Source: Mycobacterium ahvazicum (GTDB taxonomy: Bacteria; Actinomycetota; Actinomycetes; Mycobacteriales; Mycobacteriaceae). From it: DNA of 64,000 nt. Location: NCBI RefSeq assembly GCF_900176255.2, contig NZ_FXEG02000002.1, positions 1,550,001 through 1,614,000 of the forward strand, in the 5' to 3' direction. This document shows, piece by piece, positions 36,997 through 45,630 of the stretch. A model generated the notes under the pieces. It ran no database searches and was not told the origin of the DNA. It worked only from the letters and a program-made list of their open reading frames with translations. Position 1 is the stretch's first letter; every line of letters begins with the position of its first letter. A program made the translations under genes and the position numbers.

Positions 36997-38061
36997 ATGC
37001 ACGGGTCCACGTCCGCGGATGGTTTCGCGCGGGTGGACCACCTGGTCGACCGCCATCCGAGCGTGTCGCCGGAACGGCTGATCGCCCAATTACGGCCGCC
37101 GCCAACGTTCGCCGACGTCAGCTTCGGGACTTATCGCCCGGATCCGGCGGAACCGAGCCAGGCCGCCGCCTTGCTGGCCTGCCAGGACTTCTGCCGCCAG
37201 GTCGGCCAGCGGCGTGCGGGCCGGCGAAAGTTGTTCGGCAAACGGGCGGTGCTGCCCGGGGTGGGCATCTACCTGGACGGCGGATTCGGGGTCGGCAAGA
37301 CGCATCTGCTGGCCTCGGCCTACTACGAAATGCCGGGGATGCCGGAGCATCCCAAGGCATTCGCGACGTTCGGGGAGTTGACCCAGCTGGCCGGGGTGTT
37401 CGGGTTTCGCGAATGCATCGACCTGCTGGCCGACTACACCGCGGTGTGCATCGACGAATTCGAACTCGACGATCCCGGCAACACCACGCTGATCTCGCGG
37501 CTGCTGTCGTCGCTGGTCGAGCGGGGAGTGTCGGTGGCCGCCACCTCCAACACGCTGCCCGAGCAGCTGGGCGAGGGCCGGTTCGCCGCTCAGGATTTTC
37601 TGCGCGAAATCAACACGCTGGCAAGCATTTTCACCACCGTGCGGATCGAGGGCCCGGACTATCGGCACCGCGGCCTGCCGCCCGCGCCGCGGCCCCCATC
37701 CGACGACGAGGTCGTCGCCCGCGCCGCCGGCGTGGCCGGGGCGACGCTGGACGACTTCGACTCCCTCTGTGCGCATTTGGCGACCATGCACCCGTCGCGC
37801 TACCTGACGCTGATCGAGGGTGTGACGGTGGTGTTCCTGACCGGCGTGCACGGCATCGACGACCAGAACGTGGCGCTGCGACTGGTGTCGCTGACCGATC
37901 GCCTGTATGACGCCGGCATTCCGGTGGTGGCTTCCGGCGCGAAACTGGACACTATCTTCAGCGCGGAGATGCTGGCCGGTGGCTACCGAAAGAAGTACTT
38001 GCGGGCCACCTCTCGCTTGTTGGCGCTGACCGCCGCGGCTATCCAACCTCGCGGATCATGA
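36997..38061 (+). CDS. zapE: AFG1/ZapE-like ATPase (Rv2670c-like)
   Basis: P-loop ATPase of 354 residues. Walker A is GGFGVGKTHLLASAYY; Walker B is YTAVCIDEFELDD; sensor-like AATSNTLPEQLGEGRF follows, and the family C-terminal YRKKYLRATSRLL is present. E. coli ZapE is a cell division-linked ATPase; mitochondrial AFG1 handles respiratory complex turnover. The mycobacterial role is unknown. It is divergent from the ribD-like gene and overlaps the convergent GNAT gene by 23 bases. Confidence 0.9.
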   Translation: MHGSTSADGFARVDHLVDRHPSVSPERLIAQLRPPPTFADVSFGTYRPDPAEPSQAAALLACQDFCRQVGQRRAGRRKLFGKRAVLPGVGIYLDGGFGVGKTHLLASAYYEMPGMPEHPKAFATFGELTQLAGVFGFRECIDLLADYTAVCIDEFELDDPGNTTLISRLLSSLVERGVSVAATSNTLPEQLGEGRFAAQDFLREINTLASIFTTVRIEGPDYRHRGLPPAPRPPSDDEVVARAAGVAGATLDDFDSLCAHLATMHPSRYLTLIEGVTVVFLTGVHGIDDQNVALRLVSLTDRLYDAGIPVVASGAKLDTIFSAEMLAGGYRKKYLRATSRLLALTAAAIQPRGS

Positions 38062-38587
38062 CGTAGTCGTTTTCCAGATGATCGCCGACTTGAAACGTCC
38101 TTCTGCCGTTGATCTTGAACCCGCTCTTGGTGTAAAAGCGTTGTGCGCGTTGGTTTGCCTTGCTGACGCCCAGCCACACGCAGCGCACGTCCCAGTCGGC
38201 GGTGACCGCCAGCGCGCTTTCCATCAGCGCCGCCGACGCCCCGCTGCCGTGGTAGTCGGGCAGCACATACAACTTGGATAGCTCTGCGGCCGGGCGGATT
38301 TCGACGGCCTGCTGGACGCCGGGGTGGTCGGAGACGCCGTGAACAAGCATGGCGTAGCCGATAATCCGGTCGTCGCGCCGCGCGGTGAGAACGGCCCGTT
38401 GCGGGTCATCGAGATAGTCGCGGAAGCGTGCGGGCGACAGGTTGGCGTCGATGAAGGACGCGATGTTCTCGGGGGTTGCCGTGGGCGGGCACGCCAACGG
38501 AAAGGTAAGGGCCGCAACGTTAGCCAGCTCTGCGACGTCGACGGAATCCGTGGCGGCGCGCTGGATGGCTAGCGTCAGAGGTTCCAC
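38039..38587 (-). CDS. GNAT-family N-acetyltransferase (Rv2669-like)
   Basis: Acetyltransferase of about 182 residues, substrate unknown. The acetyl-CoA-binding strand and P-loop read LSKLYVLPDYHGSGASAALM, followed by RCVWLGVSKANQRAQRFYTKSGF. The GTG at 38587 (VEPLTLAIQRA) is chosen since no better site appears; it overlaps the 3' end of the upstream exported-protein gene by 13 bases, suggesting translational coupling. Confidence 0.85.
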   Translation of the reverse strand: MEPLTLAIQRAATDSVDVAELANVAALTFPLACPPTATPENIASFIDANLSPARFRDYLDDPQRAVLTARRDDRIIGYAMLVHGVSDHPGVQQAVEIRPAAELSKLYVLPDYHGSGASAALMESALAVTADWDVRCVWLGVSKANQRAQRFYTKSGFKINGRRTFQVGDHLENDYVMIREVG

Positions 38588-39093
38588 TGGGCCAGGTGCT
38601 TGCCGGTCTTGCGGTCCAGCAGCACGACGTTGGAGACAGGGTCGCGGTAGGCGTCCCAATACACCCCGCCGCGCACGATCGCGCCGTTCGGCGCGTTGGT
38701 GAGCACGTTGTCCAAAGCGTCGGGTGCGTCGGAGGCGCGTGGCTTGTAGGCGTCGGCGAACGGCGTTACCCCGTCGAAGCTGAACGCGGTCGCCATGATG
38801 AACGGGTTGGGCACCTGGATCGCGCGGACCGTCACGTCGGCGCGGTTAGGCGTGCTGCCGGGGAAGCTTTTGATCGGAACGCCGCTGCGGGTGTAGCCGA
38901 ACCCGGGCGGCGGATCGCAGGGCGTCACGCTGCTCACGGTGACGTCGGCGATGTAGGTGCCGGTGTCCACCCGAAGGGTGTCGCCGATGTGACCGATCGG
39001 CGCGTCCTGCGCCCACGCACGCCCGGCGGCAACGCCGGCCGTACTCGCGGCGGCGATGAGCAAGGTCGACAGGACGATCAGCCAGCGGCGCAT
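38575..39093 (-). CDS. Exported protein of unknown function (Rv2668-like)
   Basis: Secreted protein of 172 residues. MRRWLIVLSTLLIAAASTAGVAAG is a signal peptide; cleavage is likely near AWAQDAP. The mature part is beta-rich (DTLRVDTGTYIADVTVSSVTPCDPPPGFG, then VRAIQVPNPFIMATAFSFDG), consistent with an immunoglobulin-like domain like MPT63/DUF1942, but I do not claim that membership. The ATG at 39093 sits at the start of the signal peptide; an ATG at 39111 is also in frame. Confidence 0.78.
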   Translation of the reverse strand: MRRWLIVLSTLLIAAASTAGVAAGRAWAQDAPIGHIGDTLRVDTGTYIADVTVSSVTPCDPPPGFGYTRSGVPIKSFPGSTPNRADVTVRAIQVPNPFIMATAFSFDGVTPFADAYKPRASDAPDALDNVLTNAPNGAIVRGGVYWDAYRDPVSNVVLLDRKTGKHLAQWNL

Positions 39094-39227
39094 CTTCGAA
39101 TAATCGCACATCGGCTCTGCCCGGCGGGAGGGCTTCGCACCGGCTGGTCAGCCGTGGTGACCAGGGCTCGGGTCGGTCACGGCGGCGGGATGCGAATTTG
39201 CCGCTGGTCTGCGACGATCATGGGGCT

Positions 39228-39569
39228 ATGAGACGCCTCCTGTTGCTGGTAAGCGCCGTCGCCATGGTCGGCACGGCCGCCCCGGCGTCCGCCGACGCCA
39301 TGGATGACCAATTCCTCGCCGCGCTGACGGCGTCCGGCGTGACCTTCCCGGATCCGGGCCGGGCGATCGCGGCGGGCAAGTGGGTATGCCAGGCGGTCGG
39401 CCAGGGCACGCAGATGGTGGACGTCGTCAAGACCGTGGAAGACCGCAATCCCGGACTGCGCGAGGAGAACGCGGCGAAGTTCGCGGCGATTGCGGCCACG
39501 GCGTATTGCCCAGCGTCGCTGCCGCACACCACGTCGACGACCGCTCCCGCGACCAGCGCTCCTCAATAG
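39228..39569 (+). CDS. DUF732 secreted protein, copy 1
   Basis: A 113-residue protein: signal peptide MRRLLLLVSAVAMVGTAAPASA, then the DUF732 domain (DDQFLAALTASGVTFPDPG, AIAAGKWVCQAVGQG and EENAAKFAAIAATAYCP) with two cysteines placed to form a disulfide. A Thr/Ala-rich tail follows. DUF732 proteins are small secreted mycobacterial proteins; function unknown. Two more copies are at 40276 and 47836. Confidence 0.88.
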   Translation: MRRLLLLVSAVAMVGTAAPASADAMDDQFLAALTASGVTFPDPGRAIAAGKWVCQAVGQGTQMVDVVKTVEDRNPGLREENAAKFAAIAATAYCPASLPHTTSTTAPATSAPQ

Positions 39570-39576
39570 CGACGCG

Positions 39577-40185
39577 CTAATCCTCGTCGGGGGCCTCGGC
39601 CGTGGGCGCCGCCGCGCGACCCCGCCCGGGAGCCCGGCCCAATTCCAGCGGCCCCATCCCGGCCACGGTGCGCGGGGGAGTCGTCGGGCTGCGGCGCCTG
39701 CGCCAATGGCCGGCGCGTGAGACGCGAAAGTCGGCAGCCCATCTCCACTCGTAGGTGTGCGCCGTGCCCAGGTTCGACGCCAGCGCGGCCATCCGCAGGT
39801 CGGCGTTCTCGGTCGACATCCACGAGGCGATGACCCAGACATTGTCGAGCTCGTCTTCGGGAATTTCGAAACTCCAAGACATTTCGGCGTCCTCGCAGCC
39901 CATCGACGGACGCATCTCGGGCTTGGGCGTCGACACGTCGAACGCCGTGCCGTGTGCTTCCAGGTCGAGTCCCACCTCGTAACGCACGGTGGGTCCGACC
40001 ATGCGCAGGCTCACCTGCAGACGGGCGATGTTCTTTCGGCGCGGGGTGAGTCGATCGACGACCAGCACCACGCCTTTGGCACCCGACCGTCGGCGGCGGG
40101 CCCGCAGTTGATTCCACGTGAAGAACAGCCCGACCACGGCGATGATGCCGATAAAGACGTCGAGAACAATCAAGATGGCGGCCAC
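39577..40185 (-). CDS. Membrane-anchored hypothetical protein
   Basis: A 202-residue protein I do not recognise. One N-terminal transmembrane helix (ILIVLDVFIGIIAVVGLFF, residues 4-22) is followed by a basic patch (RARRRRSG) and a probable cytoplasmic beta-rich domain with MRPSMGCEDAEMSWSFEIPE and WVIASWM. The tail is Arg/Pro-rich. It sits between, and opposite to, two DUF732 genes. Confidence 0.65.
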   Translation of the reverse strand: MAAILIVLDVFIGIIAVVGLFFTWNQLRARRRRSGAKGVVLVVDRLTPRRKNIARLQVSLRMVGPTVRYEVGLDLEAHGTAFDVSTPKPEMRPSMGCEDAEMSWSFEIPEDELDNVWVIASWMSTENADLRMAALASNLGTAHTYEWRWAADFRVSRAGHWRRRRSPTTPPRTVAGMGPLELGRAPGRGRAAAPTAEAPDED

Positions 40186-40275
40186 GTCGTCCTAGCCAAC
40201 ACCATCCGCGCCCGGCTCGCCCGGGCGACTAGGCGGGATGCGTGTTCTCGGCAACTCTGGGAGAATTCCTAAGTT

Positions 40276-40644
40276 ATGAGACGTCTCGTGATGCTGCTCA
40301 GCGTCGCTTTCACGATTGTCCTGGCGGTTCCGGCGCACGCCGACCCCAGCCCGAGTCCCAGCCCCGAACCGGATCCGGCCGCCGACGCCAACTTCCTCAA
40401 GGAGCTCAAAGACGCCGGGCTCACCTTCCAGGACCCGGCTGCCGCGATCTCGGCCGGCAAGACCGTGTGCGCGCTGGTGGACGCGGGACATTCGGACCAG
40501 GAGATCGTCAACAATCTCCAGCTGCGCAATCCGGGATTCGCCGACAACGGCGCGGCCAAGTTCACGGCCATCGCCGCCGGTTCGTATTGCCCGCATTACC
40601 TGACCGGCGAGGGGCGCGGACCCAAGCCTGAGGGCACTCCCTAA
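40276..40644 (+). CDS. DUF732 secreted protein, copy 2
   Basis: A 122-residue protein with signal peptide MRRLVMLLSVAFTIVLAVPAHA, a Pro/Ser linker, and a DUF732 domain (DANFLKELKDAGLTFQDPA, SAGKTVCALVDAGHSDQEIV and NGAAKFTAIAAGSYCP). Both cysteines are conserved with copy 1. It is probably a paralogue of the gene at 39228 by local duplication. Confidence 0.88.
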   Translation: MRRLVMLLSVAFTIVLAVPAHADPSPSPSPEPDPAADANFLKELKDAGLTFQDPAAAISAGKTVCALVDAGHSDQEIVNNLQLRNPGFADNGAAKFTAIAAGSYCPHYLTGEGRGPKPEGTP

Positions 40645-40667
40645 CCAGCAGCTAGCGCGAGCCGCAA

Positions 40668-40673
40668 TACGCT
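40668..40673 (+). promoter_or_regulatory. -10 box of a leaderless ctaG-like transcript
   Basis: TACGCT lies exactly six bases before the ATG at 40680. No ribosome-binding site is visible, so translation is likely leaderless. -35 sequence not evident. Confidence 0.45.
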
Positions 40674-40679
40674 TGGGCC

Positions 40680-41612
40680 ATGCCCGTCGATCCGGGCCCG
40701 CTGACCTGGGGCGCCCTGGTCCAGACCTGGTGTCTGGACCCCACCTCCGCGATCGTGATCGTGTTGGTCGCCGGCGGCTATGCGTGGTGCTACCGGATGG
40801 CCCGCGGCGGCACCCGATCCGTCGCGCAGGTCGGATGCTTCGCCGCCGGCATCGCCGCCTGGGCGCTGGCGACCGTCGGCGCGATCGGCAGCTACGCCTA
40901 CGTCCTGTTCTGGATGCGTGCGCTGCAGGTATTGCTGTTGCTGTATGTGGTGCCGTTCCTTCTCGCGCAGGGCAAACCCGTCACCGTCCTGCGTGACGCG
41001 GCGGGGCCGGGCGGTCGCGAGCGCATCGACCGGCTGCTCGGCACGCGCTGGGCTCGAGTGCTGCTGCATCCGTTGACGACGTCGCTGGCGATGCTGGCCA
41101 CGCCGTGGCTGCTCTACCTCACTGCGTGGTACGCGGCCGCTCTGCGAAACCAATGGATCGGCGCGCCTACTCGAATAGTGTTGGTAATCATAGGATTTGG
41201 TTACTTCTACGCGCGGCTGCAGACAGATCCCGTGCCACGCAAGTACCCGCAGCTGATCTCGTTGCTGATCTCGGTCGGCGAGACCCTGGGCGATGGACTG
41301 CTGGGGCTGGTCATCTGGCAGGGCTCGTTGATCGCCGCGGCGTACTACTCGGCGTTGCACCGCTCGTGGGGGCCGGATCAGCGGCTCGACCAGACCATCG
41401 GTGCCGGCGTGCTGTGGATTCTCGGCGACGTGGTCGGGTTGCCGTTTGTGCTGCTGTTGATGCGGGCGTTGTCACGCGACGAACGCGCGCACGCCGTCGA
41501 GGTCGATGCCGAACTGGACCGCACCGACGTCGTCGAGAGCGAGCCCGCCGCCGGCCCGGGGCTGTGGTGGGAGAACGACCCGCAAATGCGCGAACGGTTC
41601 CGCCGGGGCTGA
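40680..41612 (+). CDS. CtaG/caa3-type cytochrome oxidase assembly family membrane protein
   Basis: A 310-residue membrane protein with about seven helices, similar to the caa3_CtaG family (PF09678), which in Bacillus aids formation of the Cu-A/Cu-B oxidase. The N-terminal WCLDPTSAIVIVLVAGGYAW and the helix containing VGETLGDGLLGLVIWQGSL fit the family. The tail is hydrophilic and acidic. Whether it works in oxidase assembly or copper handling in mycobacteria is unknown. Confidence 0.82.
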   Translation: MPVDPGPLTWGALVQTWCLDPTSAIVIVLVAGGYAWCYRMARGGTRSVAQVGCFAAGIAAWALATVGAIGSYAYVLFWMRALQVLLLLYVVPFLLAQGKPVTVLRDAAGPGGRERIDRLLGTRWARVLLHPLTTSLAMLATPWLLYLTAWYAAALRNQWIGAPTRIVLVIIGFGYFYARLQTDPVPRKYPQLISLLISVGETLGDGLLGLVIWQGSLIAAAYYSALHRSWGPDQRLDQTIGAGVLWILGDVVGLPFVLLLMRALSRDERAHAVEVDAELDRTDVVESEPAAGPGLWWENDPQMRERFRRG

Positions 41613-41778
41613 GCGGGCCGCGATCCGTCCGGCGTCGTTCACCTTCCCGCAATGCCGCCGGCGTCTCCGTGGTAGCGCTGCGCGCCGGGGTGTGGTTTGT
41701 TAATCAGCAAACTCACCCAGGATCCGTTATGTTGCGCGAGACGCTGGCAAATCGGGACGACAGTCAAGGGAGCCTATC

Positions 41779-42432
41779 GTGAAGAAGGTATCGGTGGCGG
41801 CAGCCGGTCTGGCGGCAACCACTTTGGTGGTCGGCGTAGCGGTCACGGGGTGCGGCGGCGACAAGTCGGCCAGCCCCTCGTCGTCGTCCAAATCGTCGAC
41901 GACGAGTTCCTCCGCGGCATCCTCGTCGTCGGGCGCTGCGACGTCGACCAGCGGTGCCGCGCAGCCGTCGGACTACAGCAACCTCCTGATCAAGTCCACC
42001 GACATCGTCGTGCCGGGTGACAGCTTCAGCGGGCCCAAAACGCGGCAGCTGACCGACCCGGCGCCGGGCATCGAGGGTGTGTTCACCAACCAGGCCGGCT
42101 CGCGCAGCATCGTCGACTCGCTGCTGGTGTACCCCGACCCCGCTGCCGCGGACAAGGACCGCGACCCGCTCACCAAGTCCTACACCGACCCGCAGAACGG
42201 TGCGATCAAGGGCGGGACGCCGGCGCCGGCCGACGTGGGCGTCGGCGGCACGATCATTTCCGGGCCCGCGGCAGACGGCGCCAAGGCCAAGACCTCGGTG
42301 ATCTTCGGCGAAGGCAAGGTCGTCGCCCTGATCGAGTTCGAAAGCGCGCCCAACGACCCGGTGCCACCGGAGATCGCGCTCGACGTGGCGCGCAAGCAGG
42401 ACGCGGCCATCAAGGCTGGGCTACCCGGCTGA
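41779..42432 (+). CDS. Mycobacterial lipoprotein of unknown function
   Basis: A 217-residue protein with an N-terminal lipoprotein signal: KKVSVAAAGLAATTLVVGVAVTGC, lipobox VTGC. A Ser/Thr-rich linker (about residues 28-62) precedes a globular domain (YSNLLIKSTDIVVPGDSF, SRSIVDSLLVYPDPAAADKD and GGTIISGPAADG). It resembles LpqN/LppK-type mycobacterial lipoproteins, an impression not tested by search. The GTG at 41779 has AAGGGAG seven bases upstream. Confidence 0.8.
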   Translation: MKKVSVAAAGLAATTLVVGVAVTGCGGDKSASPSSSSKSSTTSSSAASSSSGAATSTSGAAQPSDYSNLLIKSTDIVVPGDSFSGPKTRQLTDPAPGIEGVFTNQAGSRSIVDSLLVYPDPAAADKDRDPLTKSYTDPQNGAIKGGTPAPADVGVGGTIISGPAADGAKAKTSVIFGEGKVVALIEFESAPNDPVPPEIALDVARKQDAAIKAGLPG

Positions 42433-42466
42433 ACGCCGAAATATACTGCGGCGCAGCGTATTTAAG

Positions 42467-43174
42467 TCAGCAGCAGTGCTCGCCGCGCCAGGCGGTGCGG
42501 CCCTCCCGGACCGCCACCGCGGCAATCACCAATGCCACCACCGGATCTGCCCACGTCCAGCCGAACAGGTAGTTCAGCAGCAGCCCTACCAGCAGCACGC
42601 CGGACAGGTAGGTGCACAGCAGGGTCTGATTCGAATCGGCGACCGCGCTGGCCGAACCCAGCTCGCGCCCGGCGCGGCGCTGCGCGTACGACAGCAGCGG
42701 CATGACCACCAGTGAAGCGGTCGCCAAAATGATTCCGGCAGTGGAGGATCCGGCAGTCTCGCCGCCGGCTAGGGACCGGATTGATTCGACCGTCACGTAA
42801 ACGGCCAAGGCGAAGAATGACAGCGCGATGACCCGCAATGCCGCGCGTTCGCGGGCCTCGGGGTGGTGCCCGGAGAACTGCCAGTAGACCGCGGCGGCCG
42901 AGGAGACCTCGATGACCGAGTCCAGCCCGAACCCGATCAGCGCGGCCGACGACGCCACCGCCCCGGCCGAGAGCGCGACGATCGCCTCGATGATGTTGTA
43001 GCTGATCGTCGCCGTGACCAGCAGCCGCACCCGCCGCGACAACACGGCACGCCGTTGCGGCTCAACGAGATTCGCGGTCTCGGTGCTGCAGCATCCGGCA
43101 TCGCAGCCGTCGGGCTCGGGCGCCGAGAGCGGCAACACGGGGCCGGCCGGGCTCGGGGCATCCCTATCGGTCAT
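42467..43174 (-). CDS. Cation diffusion facilitator (CDF) metal exporter
   Basis: Membrane transporter of 235 residues. The N-terminus has CDAGCC, a likely metal-binding cysteine cluster, and the protein ends HCC. About five or six helices follow; helix 2 contains SYNIIEAIVALSAGAVASSAALIGFGLDSVIEV, with the aspartate of the transport site, and TWADPVVALVIAAVAVREG is the second Asp-containing helix. It overlaps the cmtR-like stop by four bases (ATGA type), so it is the regulated pump. Metal could be Cd2+, Zn2+ or Pb2+, inferred from CmtR. Confidence 0.9.
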   Translation of the reverse strand: MTDRDAPSPAGPVLPLSAPEPDGCDAGCCSTETANLVEPQRRAVLSRRVRLLVTATISYNIIEAIVALSAGAVASSAALIGFGLDSVIEVSSAAAVYWQFSGHHPEARERAALRVIALSFFALAVYVTVESIRSLAGGETAGSSTAGIILATASLVVMPLLSYAQRRAGRELGSASAVADSNQTLLCTYLSGVLLVGLLLNYLFGWTWADPVVALVIAAVAVREGRTAWRGEHCC

Positions 43175-43518
43175 CGCGGCGCACCGGCCTTGCCTGGCGC
43201 GGGCTCGTCGAGGCACGGCTGGTCGGTGTCGACGGCGAGCACCACCTGAACGAGCTCGCGCAGCGCCCGGGCCAGGTGCGCGTCGGCCAACGCGTAGCGG
43301 ACCTGCCGTCCCTCGTAGCTGGCCACCACCAAGCCACACCCACGCAGGCACGACAGGTGGTTCGACACGTTCGACCGGGTCAGGCCCAGCTGGGACGCCA
43401 ATTCGCCGGGGTAGCGCACGCCGTCGAGCAGCGCCACCAGAATTCGGCAACGCGTCGGATCCGCCAGCGCCCGCCCCAACCGGGCCAGCGCCGATTCCCG
43501 CGCCTCACACGTCAGCAT
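43171..43518 (-). CDS. cmtR: CmtR-like ArsR/SmtB metal sensor
   Basis: Winged-helix repressor of 115 residues very close to M. tuberculosis CmtR (Rv1994c), which binds Cd(II)/Pb(II). The sequence LTCEARESALARLGRALADP opens the domain; LTRSNVSNHLSCLRGCGLVV is the DNA-binding helix region with the known metal-binding Cys57 and Cys61; DTDQPCLDE holds the third ligand (Cys102). It is cotranscribed with the CDF pump instead of the P-type ATPase ctpG that CmtR controls in M. tuberculosis. Confidence 0.93.
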   Translation of the reverse strand: MLTCEARESALARLGRALADPTRCRILVALLDGVRYPGELASQLGLTRSNVSNHLSCLRGCGLVVASYEGRQVRYALADAHLARALRELVQVVLAVDTDQPCLDEPAPGKAGAPR

Positions 43519-43526
43519 TCGCAGAA

Positions 43527-43548
43527 CAATACAGCCGCGGCTGTATTG
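43527..43548 (-). promoter_or_regulatory. 22-bp palindromic operator overlapping the cmtR -10
   Basis: CAATACAGCCG followed immediately by its exact complement forms a perfect 22-bp dyad. The minus-strand hexamer TATTGT (43526-43531) lies within the 3' half and is seven bases from the cmtR ATG, so it looks like a -10 for a leaderless transcript. Repressor binding would block this promoter. Confidence 0.72.
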
Positions 43549-43551
43549 ACG

Positions 43552-44712
43552 CTAGCGTCCCGCGCGGGCTGCCTCTTCCAGGAGATCGGCCGCGCGGGTG
43601 ATGCTTTCGGCCGGCGTGGCCATCAGGGCCGCAATCGCACGGGCGCGGGTGGTGTACTCCGGAGCCAGGATGTGGCGCAGTGCCTCGACCAGGGAATCCA
43701 GTGTGGTCGACCGAAATTCCCCGCCGACGCCGACTTTCAGCCGTTGCACGGTCTCGGACCAGACCCGTTGATCGTCGACCCCGAGTCCGAGGATCAACGC
43801 CGGGACTCCGGCCCGCATGCCCGCTGCCGTGGTGCCGGCGCCACCGTGGTGCACGATCGCGCGGCACGCCGGGAAGACGGTCGCATGGTTCACCTCGACC
43901 ACGACTTTGACGTGGTCGAAGCGCGCACCGGCGGTGAAGTCATTGGGGCCACTGCAAATCAGCGCCCGCTCGCCCAGCCGTGCGCAGGCCTCGGCGATCA
44001 CCGCGACCGTGTCGACCGAGGCGACCCGCACACCGCTGCCGAAGCCGAAGTAGATCGGCGGCGTTGCGGCCTCGATCCACGCCAGCGCCTCGCCGTCGGC
44101 CGCCGCCGGCAACTCCAAAGTCAACGCGCCGACGAAGGGACGACACAGACCCTGTTGGGCCCACTGCGCGCCCAGGCCGGGGAAGCAGAGCTTGTCGTAG
44201 GCCTGGATCTCCAGCGCGATCGATCCGGGGGCCTGCGCCAGGCCCAGTTCGGCGCGCTGAGCGCCTTCGGCCTCGGCCGCCAGGCCGGCCAGCATGTCGT
44301 TGGTCTGCGCCGCGCCGTCGGGGAAGAAGTGCAGCGCGGCCTGCGGAATGCCGTAGTGCTGCGCGACATTGGCGGCCAGTCCCTGCTCGCTCCTGCCCGT
44401 CAGCACCAAGTCGGCCCCGTTCGCGAGCGCCAGCAGCGACGCGCCCCACTGCGTCCAGGCCGCTCGGATCTGATCCGTGACCGCGGCCATCATCATGATC
44501 GGGTTCTGCAGGGTCGTGTGCGAGAAGTCCTTGTGCTGCGGCGGATCGGGCCCGAACGCACCGGCGGCCAGCCCGGCCGACTCGACGAAGCCGATCATGT
44601 TGGGCGTGACCGCCATCGCCACGTCATGGCCCCGGCGCAGCAGCTCCCTGCCGACGGCCGCGAAGGGCTCGATGTCGCCGCGGCTGCCGTAGCCGGCGAG
44701 CGCAAATTTCAC
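43552..44712 (-). CDS. GT1-family glycosyltransferase (Rv1524/Rv1526c-like)
   Basis: Sugar-nucleotide-dependent glycosyltransferase of 386 residues, similar to rhamnosyl-transferase-type enzymes acting on mycobacterial glycolipids. The N-terminal KFALAGYGSRGDIEPFAAVGRELLRRGHDV is typical; the C-terminal nucleotide-binding part contains IYFGFGSGV and RAIVHHGGAGTTAAGMRAGVP with the family GGAGTT motif. Acceptor is unknown. It is followed on the same strand by the cmtR operon, 33 bases downstream, and opposed by the GAP-like gene. Confidence 0.9.
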   Translation of the reverse strand: MKFALAGYGSRGDIEPFAAVGRELLRRGHDVAMAVTPNMIGFVESAGLAAGAFGPDPPQHKDFSHTTLQNPIMMMAAVTDQIRAAWTQWGASLLALANGADLVLTGRSEQGLAANVAQHYGIPQAALHFFPDGAAQTNDMLAGLAAEAEGAQRAELGLAQAPGSIALEIQAYDKLCFPGLGAQWAQQGLCRPFVGALTLELPAAADGEALAWIEAATPPIYFGFGSGVRVASVDTVAVIAEACARLGERALICSGPNDFTAGARFDHVKVVVEVNHATVFPACRAIVHHGGAGTTAAGMRAGVPALILGLGVDDQRVWSETVQRLKVGVGGEFRSTTLDSLVEALRHILAPEYTTRARAIAALMATPAESITRAADLLEEAARAGR

Positions 44713-44900
44713 AGGGCGACCTCACTCGCGGAATACCTACATGTCGACCGTCCGACCTTGGCGGTCGTGGCGCTCGGGCGCAACCCGGGACGGCAACGGC
44801 AGGATGCATCCACGCATTCTTAGCATTTCCACATCTTTCTGCGCCGAACGCCCCCTTTGTGTCGTCACGTCCAGGCGGTTGCAGTAACTTCGGTGCGATC

Positions 44901-45584
44901 ATGGAAGCTCTCTTGCTGGCGCTCGCCGGTCTGGCCTTCCTCGACTCGCTGAATGTCCTCAACGTGGGCGTTGTCTCAGCCGTCGTCTACGCCAGCCGAC
45001 TCGATCGCCGCTCACCGATCCCGGGCGGCATGAGCTTTATCGCCGGGTTGTTCGCGATCACCACGACGTTCGGCGTCTGCACGGTACTCGGACTTGGCAT
45101 CTTGAAGCATTCGGTCGACTTCAAAATCACTCCGGCACTTCACTTTTGGGGTCAGTTGGTGCTGGGCGTGGTGCTGATGTGCCTGGCCTACTTTCCGTTG
45201 ACCGCGCAGACCTCGGCGCCGGGCTGGGCGCTGGCGGCGATGCGGCAACGCCCCTGGCTGCTCGGAATACTGGGCGCCGCGGTCGGCATCGGGCAGGCGC
45301 CGACCTCGATTCCCTACATCACCGGGCTGGCCATGCTCGCGGCACTGCATCCCCGGCCGGCCGCGTGGCCACTGCTGGTCTACGCCTACTGGACGCTGGC
45401 ACTCACGCCGTCGCTGGTGATCCTGTTCCTCGCCACCCGCAAGACCAAGCGGGCCGTCCGGATACAGCGGGGCATCGTGCGCGGCCTGACTCGCTACGGT
45501 CCGATCTCGGTGCGCATATTATTTCTGGTCGTCGGTGTCGGACTCGTGGCGGATGCGCTGCTGTTCCGCAGCGTCCTGTGGTGA
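44901..45584 (+). CDS. GAP/Sap-family membrane protein
   Basis: A 227-residue protein with about six helices, of the GAP family (GPL-addressing protein; Sap, sulfolipid-addressing protein), small membrane proteins needed for surface placement of glycolipids. Characteristic sequences are LAFLDSLNVLNVGVVSAVVYASR and GIGQAPTSIPYITGLAMLAA. The ATG at 44901 lies just ahead of the first helix. It is flanked by two glycosyltransferases. Confidence 0.85.
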   Translation: MEALLLALAGLAFLDSLNVLNVGVVSAVVYASRLDRRSPIPGGMSFIAGLFAITTTFGVCTVLGLGILKHSVDFKITPALHFWGQLVLGVVLMCLAYFPLTAQTSAPGWALAAMRQRPWLLGILGAAVGIGQAPTSIPYITGLAMLAALHPRPAAWPLLVYAYWTLALTPSLVILFLATRKTKRAVRIQRGIVRGLTRYGPISVRILFLVVGVGLVADALLFRSVLW

Positions 45585-45630
45585 GGCGAGCTTGAGCGGT
45601 GAGAACTCTGGTGCACGTTGGGGCACCCTG

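Noticed and set aside
34438..37910. Plus-strand ORFs of 586 and 655 codons running through the 58-bp repeats
   Set aside because: They are antisense to the hydrolase and ribD-like genes and share no known family; repeat sequence keeps the frames open by chance.
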